A stretch of 64,000 nucleotides of DNA. Source: Stichopus chloronotus. Its lineage: Eukaryota; Echinodermata; Holothuroidea; Aspidochirotida; Stichopodidae. How positions within the stretch are numbered: the stretch's first letter is position 1; every line of letters begins with the position of its first letter. The notes under the pieces are model-generated. The model was not told the DNA's origin. It saw nothing but the letters and a program-made list of their open reading frames with translations, and ran no database searches. The stretch spans positions 18,019,358-18,083,357 of the forward strand of contig SFZH01000008.1 in the NCBI GenBank assembly GCA_021234535.1. The letters are read 5' to 3'. A program made the position numbers and the translations under genes. Of the stretch, positions 26,039 to 38,100 are shown piece after piece.

Positions 26039-27539
26039 GGGAGAATATAGAGCGCAACTAAAAAAAGGGGGTTTTGAGACATTTTTTCACTTGCAGATTC
26101 GGACCGATGTAAACCAGTCCAGTCGTCAGTGACAAACCAAACGTAAAGATTTCTACTTGCAGTAAGTCGCTTTTGCACGTAATCTTATAATCTTATCGTA
26201 GTCTTATCATCGAACTAACAATATTACCTTAAATTCTTTTCATAACGTTTACCACAACTCCTTAATTGTATGTTCTGTAATGAATTTATCATTGGCAGAA
26301 GTTAGGGGAGATGATACATACGCACACTCAGTCTTATGTTAAATTCCGTACATGCATAAAAATAATCAAGATTTTGATACGAATGACTCAGAGTTACTAT
26401 TGGAGCCGGCTTTTTCTTACTCCTTACTTTTGTAAGTTGATCACTTTGTGTTGGTCGCATGCTTATCAAGTGTTCAAAAAGCTTTGATAATTGCATTTTG
26501 AATAATGTGCCAATTCTTAATTGACCTATACTGCCGTTAGCCTACCACAGTAACCACCCACTGCTAACTCCCAGTGCACTTTAATGTTACCATGACGACG
26601 ATCACATTATTTTCATTTTGTTTTCTTTACATTGAACCTCTCTGTCGCTAAGCATTCGATTTCAGATCCTCGTGTTAAATTGATTTACATGAAACAAATA
26701 AAAATAATGATTTCATGGTGCTCTGATCGAATTTAGAAGAACTTATCATGGCAGCATCAGAGTCTGAAAATATACCAGCTTCTTTTCTTTAGTTCAAAAG
26801 CTACTTGGCACAGCTTGAATATTTTAACAGGCATTTTGACGAACATTCCTCTTATGAGGAAGCAAATTACATTTCTACTGCTTATGTGTGCTTGTGTTTG
26901 TGTTTCGAAATGACTCAATTATATCGAGCATTGGTGAACAAGACTAGGCCATTACGTCGTAATGGTTTATGCATAAGGAATGGGGAAAGTAGGGCGAAGT
27001 GTGAATGAGCGGGAAAGAGAAAGGGAGGCGGGAGAGGGGGGGGGGGTTGGGGTTGGAAGCTGACAAAAACTTTGTGAGTCTAGCTATTGTGAGCCAACTA
27101 CTCGACGATAAATACAATTAATATTCATTTTTAGAGTCTAGGTCATCCCTGTGCTGTCATGTTATCGTAATGTTACTGTGCAGGAATATCCATCAATGAT
27201 GTAAAACTTTGTACAGAGCAAGGCTTCTGCTGAGCCTTGATATGAAACGCCAAGCAGACTAAAAGATCGAAACAAAATATAGCGACGTTAGGTATAGTGA
27301 CGTCATCTTATTACCCGTATGCAATATTTCATCACTTTTTGTTAGCACTATCAAAGTGTTTCTATTTTGTTACATTCTTGAAACATCGTTAACAACAGAC
27401 AAAACCTTGTTAAGAAGGCATCTCCACCAAGCCTTTTTTTTTTTCTCTTGTCATGTCATATTATTTTTTTAAAGATAGGGTACAATAGAGCACATTTAAA
27501 GTCACTGAGATGCTTGTTTCATGCAGGAATAAGGAAGCG
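26039..27539. other. Intergenic stretch
   Basis: No gene supported. It contains a G run near 27038-27048 and a TGACGTCA at 27298-27305. Confidence 0.4.
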
Positions 27540-27563
27540 TTGGGGACACGTCGCCCTATGACT

Positions 27564-27569
27564 TTTATT
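27564..27569 (-). terminator. Poly(A) signal AATAAA of the secreted Lys-rich gene
   Basis: TTTATT on +, i.e. AATAAA on -, about 11 bp after the stop codon. The position implies a very short 3' UTR. Confidence 0.5.
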
Positions 27570-27579
27570 AAAATAAACG

Positions 27580-27872
27580 TTAATCGTCACCATGTCCACA
27601 GTCGTCGTCACTTTCGCACGTGATGTGTTCCTTATGCCGCCTGCGCTCCTTCTTCGCTGCTTTCTTTTGTTGCTTTGCTCGTTGCCTTTCCACTTTCTTT
27701 TCATGGCGCCGTTCAGCTTTGCTTAACGTGGCCTGGTCATTGACGGTTTCCCCGGTGTTGTCCGGTTCTGTCGCGGCACCTTCCACGGGTGGTAGGGGGT
27801 TTGGGATGGGATCGCCGTGTCTCTCCTGAACGATATCATCAAAACTTACTATCTCGCCACCGGCATCTTCAC
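27580..27872 (-). CDS. Secreted Lys-rich protein, exon 3 (second basic block and Cys tail)
   Basis: The acceptor is TCATCCGTAG|GTGAAG after a pyrimidine-rich tract. The frame ends at TAA (27582-27580). Confidence 0.8.
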
Positions 27873-29422
27873 CTACGGATGACCCGAGGAGACGAACAAT
27901 AAAATCACGAAAATGAGACCCCCAACTTATCGTCACAGTGTGAAAAGAATCAATTTGTGAAACAAACCTGCAGTAAAACTAATGGAGTACTAATGGAGTA
28001 CTAATGGAGTACTAATGGAGTACTAATGGAGTACTAATGGAGTAAAACTAATAGAATCGTATGGACAGGTGAAGTTCATTTCGACCAAAGTGCACCAAGT
28101 TGACAAACATATGGAAACATTTTGCTAATCTCTTTTAACTGAGTTTCGTGCCTCCATGTGAGTTTCCACGTGGGAGCCCCCATTAACCACATCCCCAGCC
28201 AATCAAGTCACGCCCTCCTTTTATCAATTTGCATAAAAATAAAACAATGGAAATCAAGCAATCGATACAGACTACTAAATGGTCAATTTAGATTAATTGA
28301 AGCGCATCTACTCATCAAAGTCAACCCCAATTTCAAATTGAACGCTTTGTCTCAACCATACCTGCTTGTCCGTTGTGTGCCTCTTTACGTGCGGCCTTTT
28401 TCGCGGCTTTTCTTTCTGCCTTCTCTGCCCGTTTGTGGGCCTTCCGTTCCTCTTTTCTGAGTCTTTTTTTCTCTGCTTTTCTCAGAGCCTTTGCTTTCTC
28501 TTTCTTTGCGGCTTTCTTTGCCGCTTTCCTCTCCTTCTTTTCCCGCTTTCCGAGTTTACCGTTGTGCTCAACCGACGGGATCACCCCCTCACCCTCGGGA
28601 GCATCTCCTTGCGCCTCTGTCGTCGGATTGACTACGGGAGACTCCGGTGGGTCGGAGACTCCGGCGACGTCGGCGACATCTGAAATTTGCAAATAAATGA
28701 ATATGCATGAGCTGGTAAACGTTTGTGATTTGATTTCTTTATTCCGGAATAGTTATTGACTTTATAAAAAAAATAAGAACACATGAGACATAAGCTTATA
28801 AAATGAGGGTAAAGTTAGGAATTGAAGAGTGAAAAAATAAAAGGATTAATAGACTGATGAAATTAACAACTTATTAAAGTAAAATGTGATTTAAACAATA
28901 GTCAAATGGTAAGATAAATAGGGTTCTAAAGAATTACAGAAAGGATTACATAGAGATGTTTGGTGTCCCAGTATTACTGGTAAAAGTACTGCTTGAAGTG
29001 GAAATCGTTATAAGGGAGGTTATTTCAATTACGGAGGTGGGAGGGGGGGGGGGAGGGCGTGGAAGAAGAAGTGTTCGAACAATATAACAGAAGTTATACC
29101 TACACCCAGTCTACAATGTCTATTATATACACCATATTATATTATGGAAATTATAAGGAATTCCTTCCCTTCCAGATCCGATTGTCTGGAGAAAAGGGCC
29201 TCCCAACAACTCCCTTGTCCCCTCCCCCTTTACATATCCACACGGGGTTGTCCACATGGACACCCCCGGGCCGAAAGCACCCTCTCACTCACCTGTTTCC
29301 TGTCGTCTCTTTCCTTTTCCTTTTTTATCTCTCTTTGAACCCTTGGCGGTTTGTGCTCCTTGGCTTAACAAAACGAATGTTCCGAAGACTAAGAGGAGGA
29401 GCAGTCCTTTTGAGAGCTTCAT
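27580..29422 (-). CDS. Secreted Lys/Ala/Glu/Arg-rich protein, three exons, 246 residues
   Basis: Exons 29293-29422, 28362-28679 and 27580-27872 join in matching phase (1/1 at both introns) and end in TAA. The ATG has a good context (GTCACCATGA). Residues 1-23 form a clear signal peptide, MKLSKGLLLLLVFGTFVLLS. Then come a basic patch (about 27-43), an acidic Pro-containing linker (44-83), a continuous charged helix-like block (84-143: repeats of KAAKKAAKKE and KAERKAAKK type), a second acidic linker with PIPNPLPP (about 170-178), a second basic block (201-232) and an acidic tail with two Cys (CESDDDC, 235-241). No family is recognised. The alternating acidic and very basic pattern could mean a matrix, mineral- or nucleic-acid-binding protein, or a precursor cut at basic sites. 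That is inference. Confidence 0.82.
27978..28045. repeat. 11 bp minisatellite, about six copies, in intron 2
   Basis: Perfect head-to-tail copies of CTAATGGAGTA in the second intron of the secreted Lys-rich gene. Confidence 0.93.
28362..28679 (-). CDS. Secreted Lys-rich protein, exon 2 (long basic helix)
   Basis: The acceptor is TTTGCAAATTTCAG|AT and the donor CAAGCAG|GTATGG. The 318 nt encode the acidic linker and the longest Lys/Ala block. Confidence 0.84.
29293..29422 (-). CDS. Secreted Lys-rich protein, exon 1 (signal peptide)
   Basis: 130 coding nt from the ATG to ACAG|GTGAGT, phase 1. It encodes the hydrophobic signal and the first Lys/Arg patch. Confidence 0.82.
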
Positions 29423-29554
29423 GGTGACCTCGACTTATCTGTTGGAGAGAGAGAGACAGAGAGACGAAGGTGGGTGGGTGCATCGGAGGGCAGTTAACTC
29501 CGTCATTCATCCGCTTCTTTCCTTCTGGGACTCACAGCGACGTCTCAAAAACTC

Positions 29555-29561
29555 TTATAAA
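29555..29561 (-). promoter_or_regulatory. Likely TATA box of the secreted Lys-rich gene
   Basis: CTTTATAAGAG on - lies about 135 bp upstream of the ATG. A start site about 30 bp downstream would give a 5' UTR of roughly 100 bp, which includes an (AG)n tract near 29445. Confidence 0.45.
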
Positions 29562-29581
29562 GATGTTTAAGGCCATGAAAG

Positions 29582-31859
29582 AAGCAATGTTACACTCTAA
29601 CTGTCATCTACATCTTCTTGAATTCTTGGAAAAAAAAGCCCTTCAATAAAATGTGGGGAAGCACACAGCTAGGCAACCTGCGATCAGTCATCACATTCAA
29701 TGATACGTCATTAATGACGAGATGACGTCATCAAGGATCGACTGAGGAGTGACGCATATAGGGGAGAATGGATTTTGTCACTATTTGGTGGTACTGTCAG
29801 GGATATTACAATATATAACAATTCATAATTATCTTAAAAAACCCGTGAAACAGTTTTGTGAAAGTATTTTGGGGGAATGGTTTCGGGTTTGGTTTAGGTT
29901 TCAACTAATTGCTGAGGCTGTTAAGTAAAGGTAGTAGGGATTGCTACCCATTTCGTCATTTGGAACTGACGAAGTAGGCAACGAAATTATGCATCAGGCT
30001 TCAGCCCACACCAGCCTTCAATCCGATAAACGGATGTTTTCTGCAGAGATGGCTCTCCATACCATTTAAAATACCGGAAACGAAAATTTTTCATGCGATG
30101 GATTATGGCGCTACTCCTGGGAACAAATTCATCACTTTATAATGCAAATGTAGTGTAGAAAACAAAAAAGTCGCTAAAAATTAATTGATCCATTTCGCTC
30201 TGCTGGATACTTTTCATCTTCTCAACCTTAGAAAGAAAACCTTAGAGATAGAATCAAATACCGCTTGTTTTCCCCCATGCACACATTACACTCTTCACTT
30301 TTCATACATACGATCATCTCCAATGCATGCAACAAAATCTTTAAAATGTCAAAATTCTCTCAAAATTTTTAAAATGTCCAGGAAAAGTTTCAATTGATGT
30401 TTCACAATCCGAGTCAGGTTAATGGCAGCAGATACATTACCATTTCATGCATTGTCGTCGAATTGGAACAAGAAAGATATCTAGCTACCGTAGCTAGGTG
30501 CTTGTGATTGTCGAACAATACGCGCCTATTCGCATCATATTGTCAATTTATAGGACAGGCTATCTAAAGACCCAAAGAGCCATCAAAAGACCAAAATCCG
30601 ACTGACTGCAAAAATTATTATCTCAAGATTACTTTCTGAATACGATATGGAAACATCCAGATGTAAATAGAAAATTGAGAACTTTTTTTTTATTCAAAAC
30701 ACACAACGTCTGATAAAACTCAGGAGTAACAGCACATCCTGCTTTAAGGCTGTATCACGTGACATGTTTTAAGCGGATGCACTATTTTCTTACTTCTATT
30801 GCAAGGGGTAAAAGCTCTCACAGTTAATATTTGATGAGTTGATATACTGCACGTATGCTGCACGAGAAACATTAAACAAAGGTGTGTTGTTATTGTTCTT
30901 TTTTTTTTTTTAATATCGGTCCGAAAAGGGAGATATCGCTTCACACCCCAACTGTGACATTTAGTATAAACCTACAGTACACAGTTTACCGCAACGCTCA
31001 CATTTTACAGTTTTACAAAATGGCGTTATTAACTCCGTACTGGCTTTTATCAAATGGCACTATGCTTGGTATGCTCTAGAGGAGAAAAAAAAAAGGAAAA
31101 AAATACATCACCGTCGTTTTCGTGGTTTTTAAATACATTTCTCCTTAGCTTTTATTATGAATTTGTCACTCCAGGGGGTGTAAATACCAAAATACGTAAC
31201 AAAATTCAAGTCTTTTGTCTTTAACTGTCTTTTTCGGGATTTATATTATGACAACCATGACATTGAAGAGAATGTATAAACTGACGAATACGTATTGGGG
31301 AAGGGAAGATAAATTACTTTGATATGTTGCTGAAGACAGTTCCTCGTCACACAGACACGGCACGGTGAGCTACATCGCCGATGGGTGATATTTCATTCAT
31401 CACCATAAACTTGAAGAATATTGCATCCCCAAAATTGCATAAGAAAAACAAAACTAGGATAAAGGCAATTTACCATTTTTTTTTCCACGAGCTTGGTCAT
31501 AAATTGATGTGCTTCTTTGAAATTTAACGGAAAGTGAAATACCTTTCATCACAACCAGTAACTCCTCATTTGCATGCCCCAAAACGGGAACGCCTTCATG
31601 GGAACAGTGCGGTATGAAAATGCCAGAGATAGTGCGTGATTGCGTCGTATAATGCAACTGACAACTTAGTGATTGCTTTACACGTTTGGGTTATATACTT
31701 GCGAGCGACGAACTGTCGCGACACGTTTCCCAGTCCGATGTTGATATGTGGGTTGCCCGTAAGCCTTGATTCATGTTGACATTACTCTTACAGGAATGAG
31801 GACTAAGTCAGTGCTACTCTTTCATTATACTTTTCATCCGATACCGACTGAGATGTATG
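29582..31859. other. Intergenic stretch
   Basis: No gene supported. A TGACGTCA lies at 29723-29730, about 165 bp upstream of the proposed TATA box of the Lys-rich gene, where it could act as a CRE. Confidence 0.4.
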
Positions 31860-31867
31860 CTTTAGAC

Positions 31868-32155
31868 CAGGGGTGGGCAACATTTTTGACTGAACGGACC
31901 AGATAAGAGGAATGAAATGTTATCAGGGCCGTACTATTTACCAACGGCCTGCTACTGATTTCAAACCTTTAATTTTGAAGACTTTCAAGCAACATACATC
32001 CTTCTAATCTCAATTATTGTTGATAAGTTATGGGCCTACCTGGCAGCATTAAATGATGCCTGGCACTGGATTTTTTTATTGAGACATCTCGCGGACCGAA
32101 AAAAAATCACTGCCGGGCTGCATGCGGCCCACAGGCCGTAGGTTGCCCACCCCTG
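31868..32155. mobile_element. hAT-type MITE, 288 bp, with perfect 8 bp target duplication
   Basis: The ends are CAGGGGTGGGCAAC and GTTGCCCACCCCTG, perfect 14 bp inverted repeats of hAT type. They are flanked on both sides by CTTTAGAC (31860-31867 and 32156-32163), the 8 bp duplication expected of hAT insertion. A CGGGCTGCATGCGGCCCAC segment near the right end is also common in such elements. No coding capacity. The perfect target duplication suggests a fairly recent insertion. Confidence 0.95.
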
Positions 32156-32163
32156 CTTTAGAC

Positions 32164-35100
32164 GAATGGGAACAACGGGTCAACCAAGGACAAGTATTTC
32201 ATTGGTGACGTAAGAGAAAGAAAGCGCTACGTACCGTATATCACGGAAACATATACAGATGAGGGTATTGTCACGTGAAAATCGTGCAACAAAAATGGAT
32301 GTGATGTTTGATGTAAATTTACCGTATAGCTCAATTACGAGCTTTAGAATCCATGTCTGTAGAACTGCACACGTAGCAACGTGTGTTATACGGTAATGGC
32401 AAGAAGACGACATGTAACAAGTGTTTCATACTTGTTACGAAAACGACAGCAACAGGACGTGTCGTCCCATTTTATCATGTCCTGTATGTAGGTGGTTATT
32501 GATCTTGGTGGGAAAAAAAAAACAGAAGTGGCTTAGAAAACCAGATGAATTACTTACTGGTATATCTCTGATTACGTAATTTCCTGCAACCGCTACTTCC
32601 GTCCCAAATCAACGACTAGTAGCACAGCTCTGATTATTGCAACAACAACGTAGATTTTGGTGTTCAATTTGCTTAGGTGAAAATTGACCTCAGAGAGTAC
32701 TAACTTGTGAACACTACTCTCTTTTTTTTGTCTAAAACATAAGAACAAGTATTGAAGTTGCAAAAGACCATGGAACATCCGTTAAAGAGAAGGTCATTTG
32801 GGTCAAATCATCAGAATTGATCGTACTAACCACATGTGAAAACGTCTGATATATTTGGCACGAACATAGTGAGGTGAAACAGCCCTGTAAATTGTGACAT
32901 CGGAATGCGTTTCGCTTTTGACAAAACATCTAGGCCTATGTCAACTCGTGCCACAATTACTTGGCTTTACTAAGATTCTATAGTTCGTGACATTATGCTA
33001 CATGTTACAATACGATACCTTCACAGAAAAAAGGGACAAATAAAACCGTTTAGTTTTAAAGTTCTCTGGTGATAATTTATAGTAAATATTCACATGGTTG
33101 AATTCTACAGCACCAGTAGCGTTGTTTTCAAGAGCTCTCAACGCTTGTGAAATAGGCTAATTGTGAAAATCTCTTAACAGATCCATTGAAAATTGAAAAG
33201 ATACCCTTTTCGCTTTTTTTTTCTGGGCCACTTAACCATTACAAGCTTTTACACATATACTAAAATCCACATAAAGTGCGTCATGGAATATGATTACTTT
33301 TTTCAGTCTTATGCATATTTTTTTTATGTATGATCGGGATGTACATTATATATATTTAGTGTGACGTAATATGAGTACTATACGAGTTACATTCGTTGTT
33401 GAGTTGGAAGTGAGACCCCTAACAATTGTTATTTTTTTCCACATGTACATGAACGTCATTGATTGGATCAAGCAATTGAGGTGACAACAGAAACTTGCCT
33501 GCCATTTTTCCATACGTGGCGACGTTGCGCGAACACCACGTGACTTTCACTCTAACCGTAGTCGAGCAACGTGTGAGCACATATTTTTCAGTAAGGAGAA
33601 AAAACATCAGGATTTGCTGTTTGTACTGACAAATAACAAAAAAGAAAAAAGATTGTGCGGCAGTGTACCGGTACGTTGTTTTCCTGTGGTAGACTCAGTA
33701 CTCATATTAAAAAAAAAATCTTCCACCGCGACAAGCTTTTAAACCAATTACTCATCTTGGTTGGAAAAGTATGGCTTGGAGTGGAGAACGGATGATGAAT
33801 ATTTTTGCTTCCTATTTAATTGACAGAGCATCAAGCAGGTATTACATCGGCAGGGTATAACTTAATCAAGATCCACTATACTCTACAAATTCAATGATGT
33901 ATTCTTTTGCATAAATTTCAGATGGCAGACAAGAGGCTGAATGAGGCAAACCGATATTTGTTTTTCAACTTACTTGTTTTTCAATTACTGGCGTAATTTG
34001 GGTGATATGCAACGCCATTATTCTCAAACGTTAATCCTCCGGGTTTGCAAAATGGCGGATCAATGATCTAGCTCACAGTAATTCCAACCGTCTATATATA
34101 CTACATATCAATAATCACTTTGAGGCATATGCACCAACAAAACGATATGGCTGAGGGAAAATATGTTATTGAAAATGACATAGGAATGGTGAACTACTTA
34201 CGCTTTGTACTCCGAGAGAATGTTAGTATAGAGGAACTGACATGATGCAACCAACATATATAGCGTAATTGACAACAGTGCAATTGATATAGTTTGACTG
34301 GGACAGTGTAAATGTTACCTAAAATACAATTGATTATAGCGTTTGCCGTTTATAAAGTGCAATTGATGTAATACAATTCAGCAGATGTAGGGAAATGGAT
34401 AAACTGTGTAATCAACCTAGAGCGCTTATATGCCATTATTGTTCGCTTCAGATCAAGCACTATGCGAACGAACGAAGAATAATGACATTGAAAAAGTTAA
34501 GAAAGAAACTAGATAAAAAGAAAGTCTCAGACCATCAGGTACACGATCAATGCTACATATGCATTTCGATATTCATAAGATAAATTCCTTAGCGACTAAA
34601 GAAATAGTCCATGAACGCAATAATGCCAGAAAGAAAAAAACATTTTTTTAGCTATACAACCCAACTTTTGATCCCATCTTTGAAAATCAACATACTTCCG
34701 CTCACTTATATATATTTATAAGCTGATACTATTTAGTACATGGGATGCTGAGTTATGTACAATAGAGTCGTTTGTCAGGAACGCTTTTGTTACTAAGCAT
34801 GCGCACTTTGAATCATGAACCTTCGAATACAGGGACATAGTCAGGGTCTTATGATGGGGGGTGCATATATTGTTACACGTCATTGATAGGACATATTAGG
34901 CGCCTGTCCGTCCAGGGTTTCCAGGAGGGGGTGGAACGTATGACCTGAGGAACTAGGCTATTTGTGACTTTATTAAGCTTATATATGCATGGAAACGGCA
35001 CTCTCCGAGTGTCCTAAGCTCCATGTATCCAGCCTTGAAATAGAAATCTCACGTCTGCAATTTCTCAATCAATGAGAAAACATCAACCTATGGCAAAATG

Positions 35101-38100
35101 GTGAGCAAAGTGAGCTCCTTTTATGTAGTATATTTCCACCTATAGCCTAAAGTCGATTTGGATCTTTCAGCGGCCGATTGCTAATCTTTAAAAAATCTAA
35201 TGTTGGCGTGAGCAAAAATCTTACGGTCGTCTGAATATACTAACTAAGAAGCGCGCCACCACCGGCCGGTCAAAATATGATAGACGGTCACGTGTCCCAC
35301 GCCCAGACGGACGTGAGGTAAGTCACACTTTTTTTTTTCCTCAGCAGCTGGTCCTCTTAAAACTCTCCTTTAATTACCCTAGCTTTATTCACATCTGATG
35401 GCAATTCAATAACGGCACAGTCACATGACACTTAAGTAATGTATTGTTCGTGGCTAATCGACCAATCACCTGCCTCTTGCCTCGGTTTAACAAAATCAAT
35501 GACCGAAAACTAATTATGGTCAGTCATATATAACGATGTGATTCATCTACCGTAGATCACTTTGCCAGCAAATCAAAAGTACTTGTACTCAGACATAGTG
35601 TAAACATTACGGCTTTAAGATTCTTGTAACGTCATTTTCTCGCCGTGGAGGTTCATCCATGGAGTCCTACAATAAGTTTCGGTGATATAACTGGCTTGTT
35701 CACCTCGAAAAATTTTCCCTCCCCTATATATATTATGTACATTATGCAAAATAAAAACTCGGCAATGTTTTTTTTTAACCAAAGGTCATTCACCTCCTTG
35801 CAGAGTCTCAATATGAAGGTCTTAGGCTATGATCATTAATTAACGACTTCCTTATAACGTTGCTGATGTTGTGATTAATATTTAGTCCTTGTCACCCACG
35901 AAGTGACTCATAATATCATATTCCTTTACAAATGGCAAAGCTAAATTTATCGAATTGCTATAGCCTTTCATTATTTTGGAGAAATTCCTTTTTCTCCCTT
36001 TTGAGATTGTTTGTTTACCTATGCCACGAGAATGAGAAAAAGAAAACAAGCAAAAACTTCGAAGGGATAGAACATAAGTAAGTCTGGGGGCGATGCTAGA
36101 TACTTTTCGTTTCGAAAGGTCCATGTTTAGCTACCTGTCTAGCCGTCAGCATGTAACGCAACAGACAAATACCCTACTGTGCACACGCTGTCTAATCTAT
36201 ATTGAAGACAAACATATTTAAAAACAAGGCCTTTCACGCCAAACCTCAGAACGAAGACAAAAATCTCAAGAATGAAATTCTCGTTATGCGAATAATATTT
36301 CGCAGAAAATTGCAGCCAGAAGCAGAGTTACATTATAATGAAAACATATAAATATTCTGACAAACATAAACCACAAGCTGCAGTCAAGGGATTAGGGCAG
36401 CTTTCTCGAATGAAAGCAGAAACGCCTCGGCATGTTGGAATACAGATTATTAAATATGCATGAGAAGCTACATCGTTGCCCGAGGTGTAAGCATGAATCG
36501 GCTATGGTGCGAGTTATTAACTGGCTGGCCTGCACCTCGACTGGTTTGCGAAAAAGAGAGACGGTGAGCTAAAGAAAAAGAAAGGTGAAATTTCAGTTTC
36601 ATAATCTCCTGCAATAATGGGTCATATTCACGAATGGTGTGATATGTGTTGGTAGGTGTCTACACAGCAGACTGCATGGCGGCCTCGATAGACACTGTCA
36701 TATGTCTCAGTATGAAAAAAAGGATTGTTTTGTCCCTTCAGTTTGCTCTTAGTTTGCTTAGCAATTCAATTGTGACACTCCAAAATTTTGATGGCCAGTA
36801 AATCGACTTCAGATTCTCGAATACGGAGAAAGGCTGGTAGGCAGGTGAAGCTAATGCCATTACAAATAGTGTATTGAAAGATACATTATCTTGCACAGAA
36901 AAGGTATATGATTGGCTAGTGAAAGCAATAAGCACAAATTCTGTGAACTGTAATATCTAAAGAAACTTGTGACGTGCACCCTGAAAATGTCGAAGAGATT
37001 TAACCCTTAAACAAGGCTTGCATTACGTTACACGCCACACCACAACCCAGGCGCCACTAACACAAATTTTTAAGCTTTTAAGCTTTGCTTCAAAATGCCC
37101 CCAAATCAGCGAAAACGATTCATACAGTACTGCCATTACAACTTAATGATAGGGAAGTACATGATTACTGTAAGTTTACTCAAAAAACTGTTTTTGGAGA
37201 CCATTCGAAGCACAAAACAGGAACGTTCAGCATCATTCACTAACTCGAAGGCTTGCAGATGGTGCACAGCCGTGTACTGACTTAGTGTTACGTTCAGTTT
37301 TCGAGTCAAAATTCATCCATTTCTTCATGTGAGTAGGGTAAAAAGCGTAGGCTATCCAGAGAGGTGAATGCCGTGCCAGAGATCGTTTCTGTAAGGTTTG
37401 GTAACAAAACGTAACTGTTTGTGAACGTGAGAGTTAACGACCCTAGCAAGGGTCAGCTATAAATGGGTTAAAAACTTTGTGTTAGCGGCGCAAGGGATGT
37501 GATGTGGACTGTAATGACCTTAGGCCATTTAACGTAACGCACAGTCCTGTCCAAGGGCTAATAATTAAGATTGAGATCACACAGTATTCACCAAATTAAA
37601 AAAAAAGTTAAAAACTTGAATTTGTAGAAGGAGGGGGGGGGGGGGCAGTAGAGAGACTGGGGGCCAACATTTTATTTTCTTAAATCCAACATTATGCAAA
37701 ATCAATACATTTGACCAAATTAGGCCATTGTCATGAGTAACATTATAGTACCAAAGCATTGACCTATATCAGATATGCTACATTGAACCTGTACAACCAT
37801 CAGTTAATTCTCTCTTCTTCTGCAGAAGAGGTTGCAATTTGTACTTGTAATGCATCATGAAACTCATATTATGTCACCTGCACATCATATCATATATGAT
37901 ATAGATATCACCATCACAATCTATGACAAGGAACGATATTTAGATATCTAGGTAGGCCTATATATTTGAAGAAGCCCACAGATATAGGGCAGGAGTACTT
38001 CAATACTAACAGTGTGTTAAAGTATATAAAAGACGACTGCAGTATCTCCACATACTGTTTTTGGGTATATTAATAGATTAACAGGAGTAACTTGAAAGTT

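Noticed and set aside
25645..26061. Long Ile- or Asp/Met-rich frames on both strands.
   Set aside because: Produced by the ATC/TCA microsatellite.
28366..28696. Long Phe/Leu/Cys-rich frames on + opposite the Lys-rich exon.
   Set aside because: Antisense shadows of the Lys codons (CTT/TTT complements).
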